From Ophiodon elongatus (lineage: Eukaryota; Chordata; Actinopteri; Perciformes; Hexagrammidae), in contig JACSYO010001980.1 of NCBI GenBank assembly GCA_016806645.1, forward strand, positions 1,836,501-1,900,500: a stretch of DNA of 64,000 nt. The letters are read 5' to 3'. This document shows, in pieces, positions 23,301 to 34,457 of the stretch. The first letter of the stretch is position 1; each line of letters opens with the position of its first letter. Position numbers and translations under genes: made by a program. The notes beneath the pieces are model-generated. The model was not told the DNA's origin and made no database searches. It was given only the letters and a program-made list of their open reading frames with translations.

Positions 23301-24678
23301 TATGTTTTTTTACCTATCCATTACTCAAACCTCATCCCTATCTGGACTTCCGCGGAGTCATTTGAAAGTAATTTGTGATGCATCAAAAGCAAACGTAATC
23401 CATATCAAAATACAAATTTTCTTCTAAACGGAATTCACAACGCAGATGCGTTGTATGACAAAGTAATTTTTAGTAGACAGGGCTATGTCATGTAAGTTTC
23501 TCTTCATCCTGTTTTCAGCCCCAATGGCAAAAGAAAAGAATGGAAAGAAAAAAAAGTTTTGTGCAATTGTAATCCTTAAGAGAAAATTATTTTACTTACA
23601 ATTAATGGTGCATTTCAGCCTCAAAAGAAAATCCTTTTGGCAAAAGACAATAAAAATCAATGTGCATGTGCTTCAGCATTCAGGAAAGAATACCACAAGA
23701 TTACAAAACATGTTTTGTAACTCTACATGCAGTAGATCCTGGCATGTCATTGTTAGCTTTCATTCATTACTGGTTTGTTTCATCTGTGTATGTAACATGA
23801 GGTTACCATCTACTGCTTTGTTTTTTTGTCTTTGAGCTTCCTTTTATTGATACGCTAACTTTCCCACCTCAGCCAAGTGTTAAAAAAGTTTGGGTTTTTT
23901 TCTCGAATTTTCATTAGGCTTTGCATTGACTTTTATTGATTGTGCAAGAAAGCGGGTTGATAACCTCATGGCTCTCGCTCATGGCACCCACCATCAAGTG
24001 AGAAGAGTACAACATCTGATGTGTGAAGTTTCGTTATTTTGACTCCTGTCTTGTTTACTTGCCTCTTTGTATTAGATACGGGTTGCATCACAGATCAGGC
24101 AAAAACTGTCCAAAAGCAGCATGAGTCTAACCTGAGCCTGAAGGTCTGCATGCTGAATGTAGCCTGTCTGTCTCTGCTGTGAAGCACCTCGTCTGCTCTG
24201 ACTTCCTATCTGTTGCCTGTCTGCCAGCTTGTCTCTCTGCCAGCCGATTAACCTGCCTGCATTTACTGTCACTTGTCTCTCCTCATGCCAGGAAGGAATA
24301 TTTTTTCTCTTTCAAAGAAGAAAAACATTGCATTATGTGATGGAATAAATAAACACACAGCGAGGCATCTTCACAGTTTACCTTTTCTTTCCTCTCCGTG
24401 TCATTTTCTCTACCACCCACATAGAGTCTATCACAACATATCTGTGCGACTCTTTTACTACAGGGAATCGTGTTTGTTTTTTCCACGGTGATGCTTTTGT
24501 GTTCGTCTTTTGTTTCCCCGCTTACCTGTGACCTCATTCACTCTGTGACCTGCTTGTGCAGAAAATGGGAGTATTCCTCCCAGCATGGGCTGGAGAAGTG
24601 GAAAATAGCACGGCACTCTCGTACGACCTGGCTACAGCCTGCTGTTTGATTACAGCAATCAATCGAGAGAGATAGAGA

Positions 24679-24694
24679 GTGTGTGTGTGTGTGT

Positions 24695-24742
<48 letters not shown>
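24679..24742. repeat. (GT)n microsatellite
   Basis: GT run of about 32 units with a single AT interruption, preceded by a short GA-rich stretch. Confidence 0.95.
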
Positions 24743-24744
<2 letters not shown>

Positions 24745-27057
24745 ACGTGTTCACATGGGGGATTGTAGGTCAGACAAAGCAGAACAGACAATCACAGAGG
24801 ACTCTCAAACACACTCTTCACTCCACTCTTCTGCTCATCTGAAGAACATGTGGGATGAATATAAAAGAGAACACTAGATTCTCCTGAAGGGGAGATTAAA
24901 GGACAACAACAACAAATTATATCCCTACTGGACTACAGTTTGTTTCCCTGACTTCCTGTTCTGCCTTGTACTGGGTCTGTCGGTATGGGAGGTTTCAGTT
25001 TGACGTAAACATGCTGCGGTGCTCTCTGTGGACATATCGTTGGTTCCCAGTGATGCATTACTGCCCCACTCCAATAACAGCTTGAATGTGGAACATTGGT
25101 CGGAGAAACCATTCAGGAATTTAAGTCACATCCAGTATGGGCTGGTTGAGCGTGAATGACTGATTCAGAATAAAGGTCCTATCAGCCTCTCACATCTCTG
25201 CAACAACAGGGCTGCGTATCAGTTTGGATATTACACAGCACTTCCTTCAAAGGCTATACTTATATATCTGCACGACCAGACTCCTTTGAAAGGCACTAAT
25301 CTGACCAAATTACTTTGTTAAGCATAACGATGCAACTGAAGTTGCAGAGGTGAGATGAGTTACTCACGACGGTTAGCAATAGTCTCCCTGGAAACAGCAC
25401 CAGCATCAGAATGACTGGATAATGATCTCAGGGACAGATAGATTGATCCAGTCTTCTATCACTGTAATGAGAGACTATAAGACACCCAAACCACTCCAAT
25501 TGGGCTCCCTGAAGAAGTGGCAGCAAATGTTGGACAATTTCTCCAACTGACTCTAACACAGACATTGAGGTTCCCAGGAGGGACTTTGAAAAGGGATGGG
25601 GCACCACATTAAACGATAAGTCCTTACATAATTTCTGGTCCTTCTATCCAAAAGGCGCACACCGGTGCTGATGAGGCAAGGCATAGGGTTTTCCCATTAA
25701 ACAGCTGGAACCACAAGGATATAGATTTAGCCTCGAGCCACAAATGTCGATAGATGTGCTGGATTGGTAATGATAATTAGACTAATTTAGTTGGACTATA
25801 ACATTGCAAAATGATGAACTTCATCTGATTACAAGATCTGTCAATTGATTTGACAATACACTTTATTCTGCTTACTGAATACAAATATGAATGTCCTTGT
25901 GTTTACACAGCTGACAAGCTTTTAAGTAACTGACATAAAAATCCCAGAATATTTTTATTTATTTTTTTGTAAGACGTCGCCCGTGTATTTCCCATACTGT
26001 AGCCCTCTCATCACCATGTTACTGGTTGCCTACCAAGGGAGATTCCAGGAAATCACTGGTCCCAGCCAAGAAACACTTTAGAACAGTTGTGCAACAAATC
26101 AACCATCGATGCTATTCTGATACATTGTTAGTTACCTATCGAAGAATACTTCTCTTAAAATTTGTACTCTACAGTTCACCATGAATTTACTTTTTGCTTG
26201 AAATAAAAATTTTGCACAATTAGTGTTCTTCTCACACACATCCAGCTGGTCGATGAGAACCCCCCCCGCCCGAAAAATAAAAAATCATTGTTTCACATTC
26301 TCTACTCCTTGCTCTAATCGAGCAGAACAATTACAGGAACATTGTGAATCGGAGCTATCTGGGTTCCTTGATCATTCAGACACAATTGTGCATAGAGCTT
26401 TTTTGAGTTACCCTGACCTTTGAATTAGTGTGATGAATAACTCCTTCCAGGATGTAATAAGTAAGGTAACATTATCACTTTTAAACTGAGCATTGAATAA
26501 TTAATCTGTTACAGAATTTATGTTTGGAATTAGGGGTTGTGCCTCTTATTTATGAAAAAGAGACACTGATCCATTTTCGTTTTCCATTTAAGTGTGAGAA
26601 ACATTATCAAGTGTCATGAAACGCTTTAAAACAATACTGAGTTTAAACAAGACTCAGACTTAAAGAGGACTGGCACCAAAATAATCTATGCCTGTAATAA
26701 GCCTTGAGGCAGTGACATGCATGAACCTGTTTGCAAATGCTGTATACTTTTCTCTTGCTTGCATCCTATCTAGCATTATGTTGGTTTTTATTTGCATTAG
26801 AAATCCCTGTCGAGTTTAAGGGCTCAAATTGACATCAAAGACATGGCCATAGTGCTCATTGAGCAAGATGAAGATGCATGTTCCAGCTTTCCATTTCTTT
26901 CTCTCATAATCACTATATTTTCATTAGATACTTAGCATCAACAAAAGTAAGTGGCATCTTCTGCAGTTGTATCATCCTCTATTCACGGCTGTAGCTTCTG
27001 CTACGATCACCTTCTCCGTAGCTACCTTTGAACTAGCCAGATGTCCACATGAGTCTC

Positions 27058-27102
27058 ATTTGCATAATTGCTTTGCAAACACCTTTGTAACATGCATAAT
27101 TG
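27058..27102. promoter_or_regulatory. possible POU/homeodomain site pair
   Basis: A perfect octamer (ATTTGCAT, 27058-27065) overlaps the decamer TGCATAATTG at 27061-27070. The same decamer occurs again at 27093-27102, 32 bp away. The octamer is the well-known POU-factor site and AATTG/TAATT cores suit homeodomains. This is motif evidence only; such words also occur by chance in AT-rich DNA. Confidence 0.3.
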
Positions 27103-27177
27103 ATGCACATAGTCCAAACAACTGTCCCTTCCCAGTGGAAATGAAGCATCATGCATGCCAGCACCAGTCCTTTTAGA

Positions 27178-27576
27178 GTCAGAACTAAACATGGAGAAGC
27201 AGCGTTCAGTTTTTCTGCTCCACATATCTGGAACAAAGTCCCTGAAAGCTGCAGGTCTGCTGAGACCCTCAGCTCCTTTAAATCCAGATTGAAGACTTCT
27301 CTGTTTGCTCTTGCCTTTAATTGAACCAGATTCAAGGATCTTAATCAATGTCTGCATTTCACTACAGTATTTTAATTCTTAAACTGCACTGCAACTTTTA
27401 TTCTATTTTAGCTTTTTAATGTTTTACTGATGTTTTTAATATTTAAATGAATGTTCTTAATTGTTTTTAAATCTTATTTTTTTTTACATTATGTTTTGAT
27501 GCTTTTAATGGTTTTATGTGAAGCACTTTGAATTGCCTTGTTGAAATGTGCTATACAAATAAACTTGCCTTGCCTT
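27178..27576 (+). mobile_element. L2-like LINE 3' end
   Basis: The segment starts with the last 48 codons of a LINE ORF in one open frame (27178-27321). These include SFSAPHIWNKVPES and SSFKSRLKTSLF, matching the conserved C-terminal region of fish L2-type elements. The stop is TGA at 27322. An AT-rich 3' untranslated region follows, then the hallmark 'gaagcactttgaattgcc' and 'ctatacaaataaacttgcc', finishing in TTGCC repeats at about 27565-27575. The 5' part of the element is missing, as is usual for truncated LINE copies. Confidence 0.85.
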
Positions 27577-30309
27577 TAAGAAATGTATGTGAAACTAAAA
27601 ACAGCTTGTGTATGTGTTTTGGTTGAGTGCTTCATACACATTTACTTTTGTGTTGTGTACTACCGTCAATCGTCCTACAGTATGTTTTTTCATTACTACA
27701 CACTTTTAAGACTGCATAGTTGCGTGTTACTTTCAGCTTTATAAAGTCAAATTTATTTTGCAGAAGAAAACAGATTTTTTTAACCAAATGTGAATAACCT
27801 AATGTTTCCTATAATTATATAGGGGGAGGGGTATAAATTATTGGATAACATTGCTTTTAACACTCTCTGTGTGCTTTGTTACAAACTACTTCATATCACA
27901 TGTTCATGTTTATCACTTTATTCCCAACCTTGCTCATTACTGCACCTTCACATTCCATCTGCTGGGGCTGAAATGCAGAAAAACTGATCCCTTTCTGTAA
28001 GATCTAAGTTTAAAGAATTTTACACCTGTTGTTGTAATGAAGACTAGGAACTTAAGTTTTGTGACAATTCACCCATCTTCTTCTGATCTCTCTGATTGTT
28101 GACCCAAACAACATTATGCAGAAGTTAAAACAATTCCCAGCAGCTTGGCATTAAGTGTATTTGGATATAAGTGTGTGTAGTAACATTGAAAACATAATCT
28201 ATGTTCATTTTAACTTAATATGTTGTGCATTGTGAAGTAAAACCAATCGAAAGCCTACTAAAAGCAATCCAAGACTGTATTGTTGATTCACAGAATTGAA
28301 TGCATAAGAAACCGACTTACAGGCAAACAGCTTTTAAAAAGTGAACCAACAACCTCATTGAGTGTCCCTCTTCTCTTCTCTGCTCATGTTAACCTTCATC
28401 ACCGCCTCTCTCATCTTCTTTAGTGTCCCATTCCCTTTCCTCCCCATTACTCTTGTAAGCCTATGCATCACCCATTCCTGATTCCCCAGTACTGCAATTG
28501 ATTATTTATTCAGGAAGAACTCTATCAATCATGTCAACCTGACCAGCATGTGATGCCAGCTGAAGGAGAGGAAGAGAGAGAGAAAAATATGAACATGTGT
28601 GTGTGCAGAAGGAATTTGCCTTCCCTAGAACATTGTGACACCCGTGCTGTTGGCGTTAGTGTTGAGCTAGCATCTTCCTCCAGATAAAAACCTGAATGTT
28701 GAACAGCATAAGAAGGACAAGCATGAAAGTGTCATAGTTTACACTTCATGAATCTAGGCCAATGTAAAGAGCACATGCAGTGTTATAAAACAGTAATGAG
28801 TGCAGAGATGTCTTATAATGAACAGTTTCAAATATTCAAACTACACGTCAATAATTACTATGATGAAGAGGTTTATCGAAAAGGTAGGAGAAAGGAAGAA
28901 GAAAGCTAAGACGAGTTTGAGAAATCAAAGTTGTTTAATAAAGGTATATTCAGATAGACAGTATGAGAAAAATTAAGTTTTAGTAGAAATCCAAATTCCA
29001 AGTATGAACCTGAGAATGACCATACCATGTACCCTTAAGGTGACCTTTTTATTTCATTTTGAAATTCAATTTCCTCTCATACTTTGAAAGGAGATGACTT
29101 TACCAAACAACTTGATTCCGTATGGCATTTCCCTTAGATGATCGCTTTTTGGTGTGATCTGTATTTTTCCACAAAACTCCTGTCACGTTGTAGTTTTGAA
29201 GACCAACTCCTCTAAAATGTAACAAAACTTTTTCTCGAAATGGCTGTGAAAATTTGAAAATCCTTAAGTCTCCGGAGAGTACTTTTTTAAAACTTCAGGA
29301 CAAGCATACTGAAGATGTCAAAGAGTGCGTCGGGTGACGGTTGATGACAGTGCAGCTCCTCCTGCTTGCTGTCACACAATCCGGGATTTTTGTCATTGCA
29401 ACGGCACTGTGGATTTAGATAGGTTAGCAGAACTGAGACAACTTAAAGCCCTCTCTCCTCACCTGTCTGCACATGCACAGATGGTGAAATAGACTAAGAG
29501 AGATGTAGAGAAAGTGAGAAATGGAAAAAAAGGGAGTAGAGGCAGATCCGGTGGCTGTCTTTCAAAGTGAGGCAAAGCTAAAGGGAGATAGACAGAGAGA
29601 GATGGGAAAAGGCAGTGACTTTGCGAGCCAAATGAGAACACGGCCATTTATATAATTGTGGCCATTACCATCATTAGTCTTATACTCAGATTCACTTGGC
29701 TCACACTCTGCCCGCACTCTTGCCAGCCTGCAAAATGCCCTTAAAATAGCCCTGTGTTTTAAATTATGCATGGAGATAGAAATAGACAAATTGCAGCAGG
29801 ACAATTCCCTTCCCTCTCACTGGCATATTGCCGCTTTATAAAGTTGGAAAATAACAAAGAAAGGAACAGTTTTTTTTCTCAGGATGAATTACTATCAAAA
29901 GAAAAAGTCAATGAAACAATGTGTTATTTCACATTTGGCTCATTACAAGACCCTCACTAGAATGCATAAAATCGTTGAGTGGATACACTCCACATTTGAT
30001 TTATTACAGGTAGAGGAGGTCAAAGCTTCCTTCCTGGTTGGATGGACTCTAGGAAATGGAGTGAAAAATTAATTTGTGCAGGAGATTGATGATAACATGT
30101 GGGACTGTTTGATATACCCCATCTTGCCAGTACTATTTAAATGTTTGATGGTTGTAATTTTTCCACAGAACAGTCTCAATTGTGTCATTACCACAGAAGA
30201 GTATACCACTAGACGCATACACTATTCAGTTTATAAATAATATCCAATCAGGGCAGCTATGTAACCCATAAAAGAGAAGTTGTTAAAACTTAGTTATGCG
30301 TGGGTTTCG
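27577..30309. other. non-coding DNA, no gene recognised
   Basis: AT-rich unique sequence. A purine-rich patch lies at about 29495-29620. The segment 29640-29860 is AT-rich, microsatellite-free and of even complexity, so it is a candidate conserved non-coding element, but that needs an alignment. Overlapping frames at 29459-30072 lack coding character. Confidence 0.5.
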
Positions 30310-30530
30310 AGAACGTCTTCACTACAACAGCTACCTGCTCCCTCTGGTGGTAACAATGCTAATGAGAGGGTTGAGAGTGAACCAAAAAAGGGAAGCTGCG
30401 GGCCGTAAAACTAAAACAATGATCTGAAAGATGCAAAAAGACAGTACAGCTGGGCGGAGCTGAGTTGGGTTGTAAATCGCGGCCCATACAGCTGAACTAA
30501 TTCAATAAGTTACAGCATTTTCAAATAAAG
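30310..30530 (+). repeat. interspersed repeat, copy 1
   Basis: Words such as 'ctccctctggtgg', 'gagtgaaccaaaa', 'aaaacaatgatctgaaaga' and 'ctaattcaataagttaca' match in order a dispersed fish repeat. A second copy in the same orientation lies at 45415-45665. No terminal repeats are clear and no coding capacity exists. Confidence 0.5.
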
Positions 30531-33500
30531 AACAAGTTAAAATTGGGTTCTCAAGTAATTTCAACCAAGTTAACAATATAACATTTATTAACTTTATGTA
30601 TCTTACTATTGCAAACATGTCTCAAGGCCTTTACAGGGAAAGAAATGACCCTTTAAGGTCCGACTAATCTATAATAATTTTTATAGCGTTAATGTCGATA
30701 GAATTTGGTTTTATTCTTTGTTGCGTATAGTGTTGCATCTTGTTGTACTGTATTAGGATTTTTTTAACAGTTAAGACTAAATGTTTTGAAAATAATGTAA
30801 AAAAAAATGTAGGACATCTATAAAATCATTCTAGCTAGAGTTTTCCAAAAAATAATATACAGGGATTTCATGAGGGCTTTACATTCACCGTGTCTGAAAT
30901 AATCCTGTAAAATAAGCTCAGAAAGGTGCTGGCATTACGAAACTGAAATCTTAGAGTGTTGTTTACCTTCTCAGAGTGGTGGATGTTGTCTACTGTTGCA
31001 TATGACTCACACTGTTTTCTTAGATAGGCTTGAAAAAAGTTTCCCCCAGGACAATGTGAACATTTTGCATCTTGTAACCCAGTGGTATCATACTCCAAGC
31101 CTCTGCAGCTCTGTTTGTCACAGACGGGCAAATTCACAAAGAATGGATTGCGGCTGCTATCTGCCTCGCCTCAAGGTCCAGTTCACAAAATATATTGTGC
31201 TAATGATATTACAGCGCAAACGTCCACAAGCAGCAGGTCCTGACCAATGATGTGTTGAGTCGTTTCTCAAAACTTTTGACAGAGAGATTTGGGATTTAAT
31301 ATGCCATGATTACTGGGAAGTCTGGGTGTGACATCCCTTATAAATGCACTTCACTTACCACCAACTCACTGTATGTGCTAATAATGTGGCTGTAACTGCA
31401 TGCGGCTATTAGCGCTGAACTTCCTGAACTGGACTGTTTTTGTAGTGAGCCTCATTTGCTTATGAAGGAGCAAATGTATTACCTAATTCGAATATAATGC
31501 TTGCTTGCTTAGCGGCACATGGTGCATTACACCCTTTGTGTTATTTGTGCAGGTTTAGCGGCTGCAAAAAGCATTGACGTACTGTATTCTGATGTAAATG
31601 AGGAGTTTGGAGGCTGCAATTCAGGTTCATGTAAGCCAGCAAGATGAACCAAATTCCCTCTGCATTCATTCTTTTTCTTTTTTAAAATGATTGAAAGACA
31701 TTTGCAATGATTAATTGAAAAAGAGCATCTTGGCCCTGACCCTCCCCCGGGGTGACTCATTAGAGAGGACCTTTCTAAAAGAGCAGGCTATGTATTTTTT
31801 TGTTTGTATTGTATTTCTTGTATTGCTTCAGCCTGTGCTGTAACAGCACAGTTCTTATTAAGAATGCAAATTATGATCAGCTCACTTCAGCTGCTACACA
31901 GACCTCAAAGCAGGAGGGAGGCATGAGGAAAAAGGGTTTTCATATTCATTCAAAAAAGAATGCGTGAAAGAGGAGAAAGCGAGTGGACGAGAGAAAATGA
32001 AAACAGACGTAGAAAAAAAAGGAGCATATGAGAGGGAAAAAAGAAAAAAGAAAGTGGGGCAGAGCTCCCCACACAGACTTGAACACACCATTGAAATTGT
32101 TTACAGTGGAAATGGCTTAGAGGCAGAGAACAGATATTGTGTTTGTGACAGTGGCACTAGTTTAAATTGCTCAAGGTATTTTACATTTAGATGTAGGCCT
32201 TCTGTAAATTCATGTGCTTCACCCAGTTCTTAGTTCTGCCACGTTTCACTCTACTGTGTGGTGCAGTATTTTCACTACACTACACATTTATTATTATTAT
32301 GACATTATTTATTATTGTTAGTATTGTAGCAAATGTATTCCTACTGACTTCCACACATCATCTTCCCCCACAGGATAATTAGCTGATGTCCCATTTTTCA
32401 GAGATATGTTTGTCATCTTACCACATCATCCAGATCAAACTGACTGTTGCACAATAGCTCAGAAATGTGTGAGCCAGGGGTATGGTTACAGTAATCTATT
32501 TTTCCTTTTGTATTTCTGCATACTGCATAATTAAAGTCCCTCTGCGGAAAAGCCTTGTCATTTAATGCATGTACATTTGTGATGTCTAGGAGAGAGACTG
32601 TCAAGTATTTCATCATTCTCACATGGCCTCAGTCTCTTATGGAATTACAACTCGTGTTGCTCGTGGCATGTTGTATTAATTTACATTCATCCATCAATGT
32701 TTTAAACCTCCACCTTATCTCTTCATGGTTGGAGGGAGCTAGAGTCTTGGGTTGTACTAAAAGGTTAAACCCTGAGCAGCGCACCAATTTGCGTTGTTAA
32801 TACGAATCACTGAAAACCTTGATTGTCTGACAGACCCAGTGATCACCCTGCTGCTATGGGATACCAATGAGCTCCAGTTACAGTATGTAAAAAACAAACA
32901 AATCAAGACTCTCGCTATAGGTGGCCTTTAACAAACTGACCTACAAAAATGTTGGCAAATTATATCATCAGCATGAGTAGGAGGCCAACACAATCCAAAA
33001 ACACAGTCTTTATCTTCAGATGGAGGTTCCTAATTTGTTCTTTGAGAGTTGAAAGCGCCCGAAAAAAAAGCCTTGTGAGCTGACCTTGAATTAGGATTTT
33101 AATTTTCGTAAATTTCCTCCACAGGTCAGGGCTTGGTAGGTCCTTAAAAGCTGGAAATTGGATGTACCAGCTCTAATACTGGCAATGAAGCTAATGAAGG
33201 TTCAGGCAGGAAGGGAATTACCAATCTTATTTTCCCTTCACATTGCTTTCTACCTCTCAATTACTATCTAGTAAATTCACTGGGTAATGCGTAGTGTGTA
33301 TCACTAACCAATCTAGTTAAAGATACTTTACGTCTTACGTCTTGCTGTCAACAAAAGCAGTACATTGCAGTAGAGTGTTTTTCTGACTGAACTGCAGTTG
33401 CTAGCACTTATCAGAAGTATCATTCAATCATTTTGACAGTAGATTAATTATATAAAGATCAGCAGTATTTATAAACCTCTACACTGCTTCTTTACAGTGC

Positions 33501-33913
33501 CACTGGATTTCACAGGAAACCTGCTGGAATGATTTACAACAAGACTGTTCTTTCAGTGCACTCAACATTTCGAAGTTTCTCACAAAGCCAGATAGGAATG
33601 TGTAATAGGCTAATGTTCCACTTCCAACATGTTTGATAGCAAAACAGAAAATAACTGATAGCAAAAATCCTCTTTGCAGCAGGTTTACAGTAATGGAGAT
33701 TGTCTTAATTCCAGCAAATTTCAACACCAGTCCTCACAATTGCATGGTATTGCTGTTAATCTCACACATTTATAAAAAAAAATAATCCGTCATGGTTTAA
33801 CCCTTTAAAGACTTTTGTCATCTTCAGTTTTAGAACAAAATAATATGCTATTTCTTTAGATTTACTTTCACTGACTTGTCATGCTGAATACATGGTAAGT
33901 ATGCTTTCTGTGT

Positions 33914-33981
<68 letters not shown>

Positions 33982-34293
33982 TGTGCGCTCATCTGACAAG
34001 CCCAGGCCATTTATCATAAAGTGGTCAAGACCCAGAACAATGATGAGAACATTTGGGAAATGGAATGAGCTATTTCTTCAAAGAGAAAGAGAAAATTGAT
34101 TCTTGTGAGGCAACTACTGCTGGTTATAATGATGTTTTCAGTACATGAAAGACGTACAGGGAGTGTGTGTTTGTGTGCGTGTGTCTGAGTAGAGCAGTGT
34201 GAGGGAGGCCATCGACTGGCTGCATAAGACTGAGTAAACCTGCCAGGGTGATCCTGTCTCGCCTAAGTCATCTTCTTGCTTACCTCTCCACAG
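30531..34293. other. non-coding DNA upstream of the candidate exon
   Basis: If the exon at 34294 is real, this is probably its upstream intron. AT-rich, one long (GT)n array, purine-rich sequence at about 31960-32060. The minus-strand frame at 30868-31137 has moderately protein-like composition but no splice support and no recognisable motif. No second exon of the same gene could be found by eye. Confidence 0.45.
33916..33985. repeat. (GT)n microsatellite
   Basis: About 35 GT units with one GG junction. It lies about 300 bp upstream of the candidate exon. Confidence 0.95.
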
Positions 34294-34457
34294 CCCTACC
34301 GAGACCAGGCCCTGAGCTCATCTCCAGCCCGGCACACCTGCAGTACAGCCTCGGACACAGCCTCCTCCACTGCTGGTACAACATCCTCCGTGACCCCAAT
34401 ATGCTGCTCTCAAGAAGCTATCAGCGGACCTGGGGAAGCGAGGTTGCAGTGATAATG
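34294..34457 (+). CDS. candidate internal exon of an unidentified gene
   Basis: The segment is preceded by a pyrimidine-rich acceptor (tacctctccacag) and followed by a strong donor (gtaagc). It is 164 nt: 2 nt finishing a split codon, then 54 codons to ATG. Only this frame is open throughout; the other two contain stops. About 39 of 54 codons end in G or C, against AT-rich flanks. The translation runs from LPRPGPEL through HSLLHCWYNILRDPN to YQRTWGSEVAVIM. I do not recognise the protein. The intron phases would be 1 upstream and 0 downstream, so skipping it would shift the frame. No partner exon was found in the window, which implies flanking introns of many kilobases or very diverged neighbours. 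Real exon likely; function unknown. Confidence 0.72.

Larger units (their letters stand above)
21748..23485. repeat. older repeat interrupted by a LINE
   Basis: The left flank at about 21748-21768 ('accctgtctcaaaattac') and the right flank at about 23463-23485 are similar in inverted orientation (right reverse complement: 'gccctgtctactaaaaatta'). The left side also carries 'actacttggttaggttta' (21906-21923) and the right side 'cctatctggacttccgcgg' (23336-23354), both words I associate with fish repeats. The likely reading is an older element into which the LINE at 21945-23300 inserted. The inverted flanks are seen directly; the nesting order is inferred. Confidence 0.35.
23486..27177. other. 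non-coding DNA, no gene recognised
   Basis: AT-rich, mostly unique sequence. Contains one microsatellite (listed) and, just before the LINE tail, a cluster of octamer-like sites at 27058-27102. The frames at 23485-23835 and 26223-26423 have random composition. No splice-bounded segment found. Confidence 0.55.
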
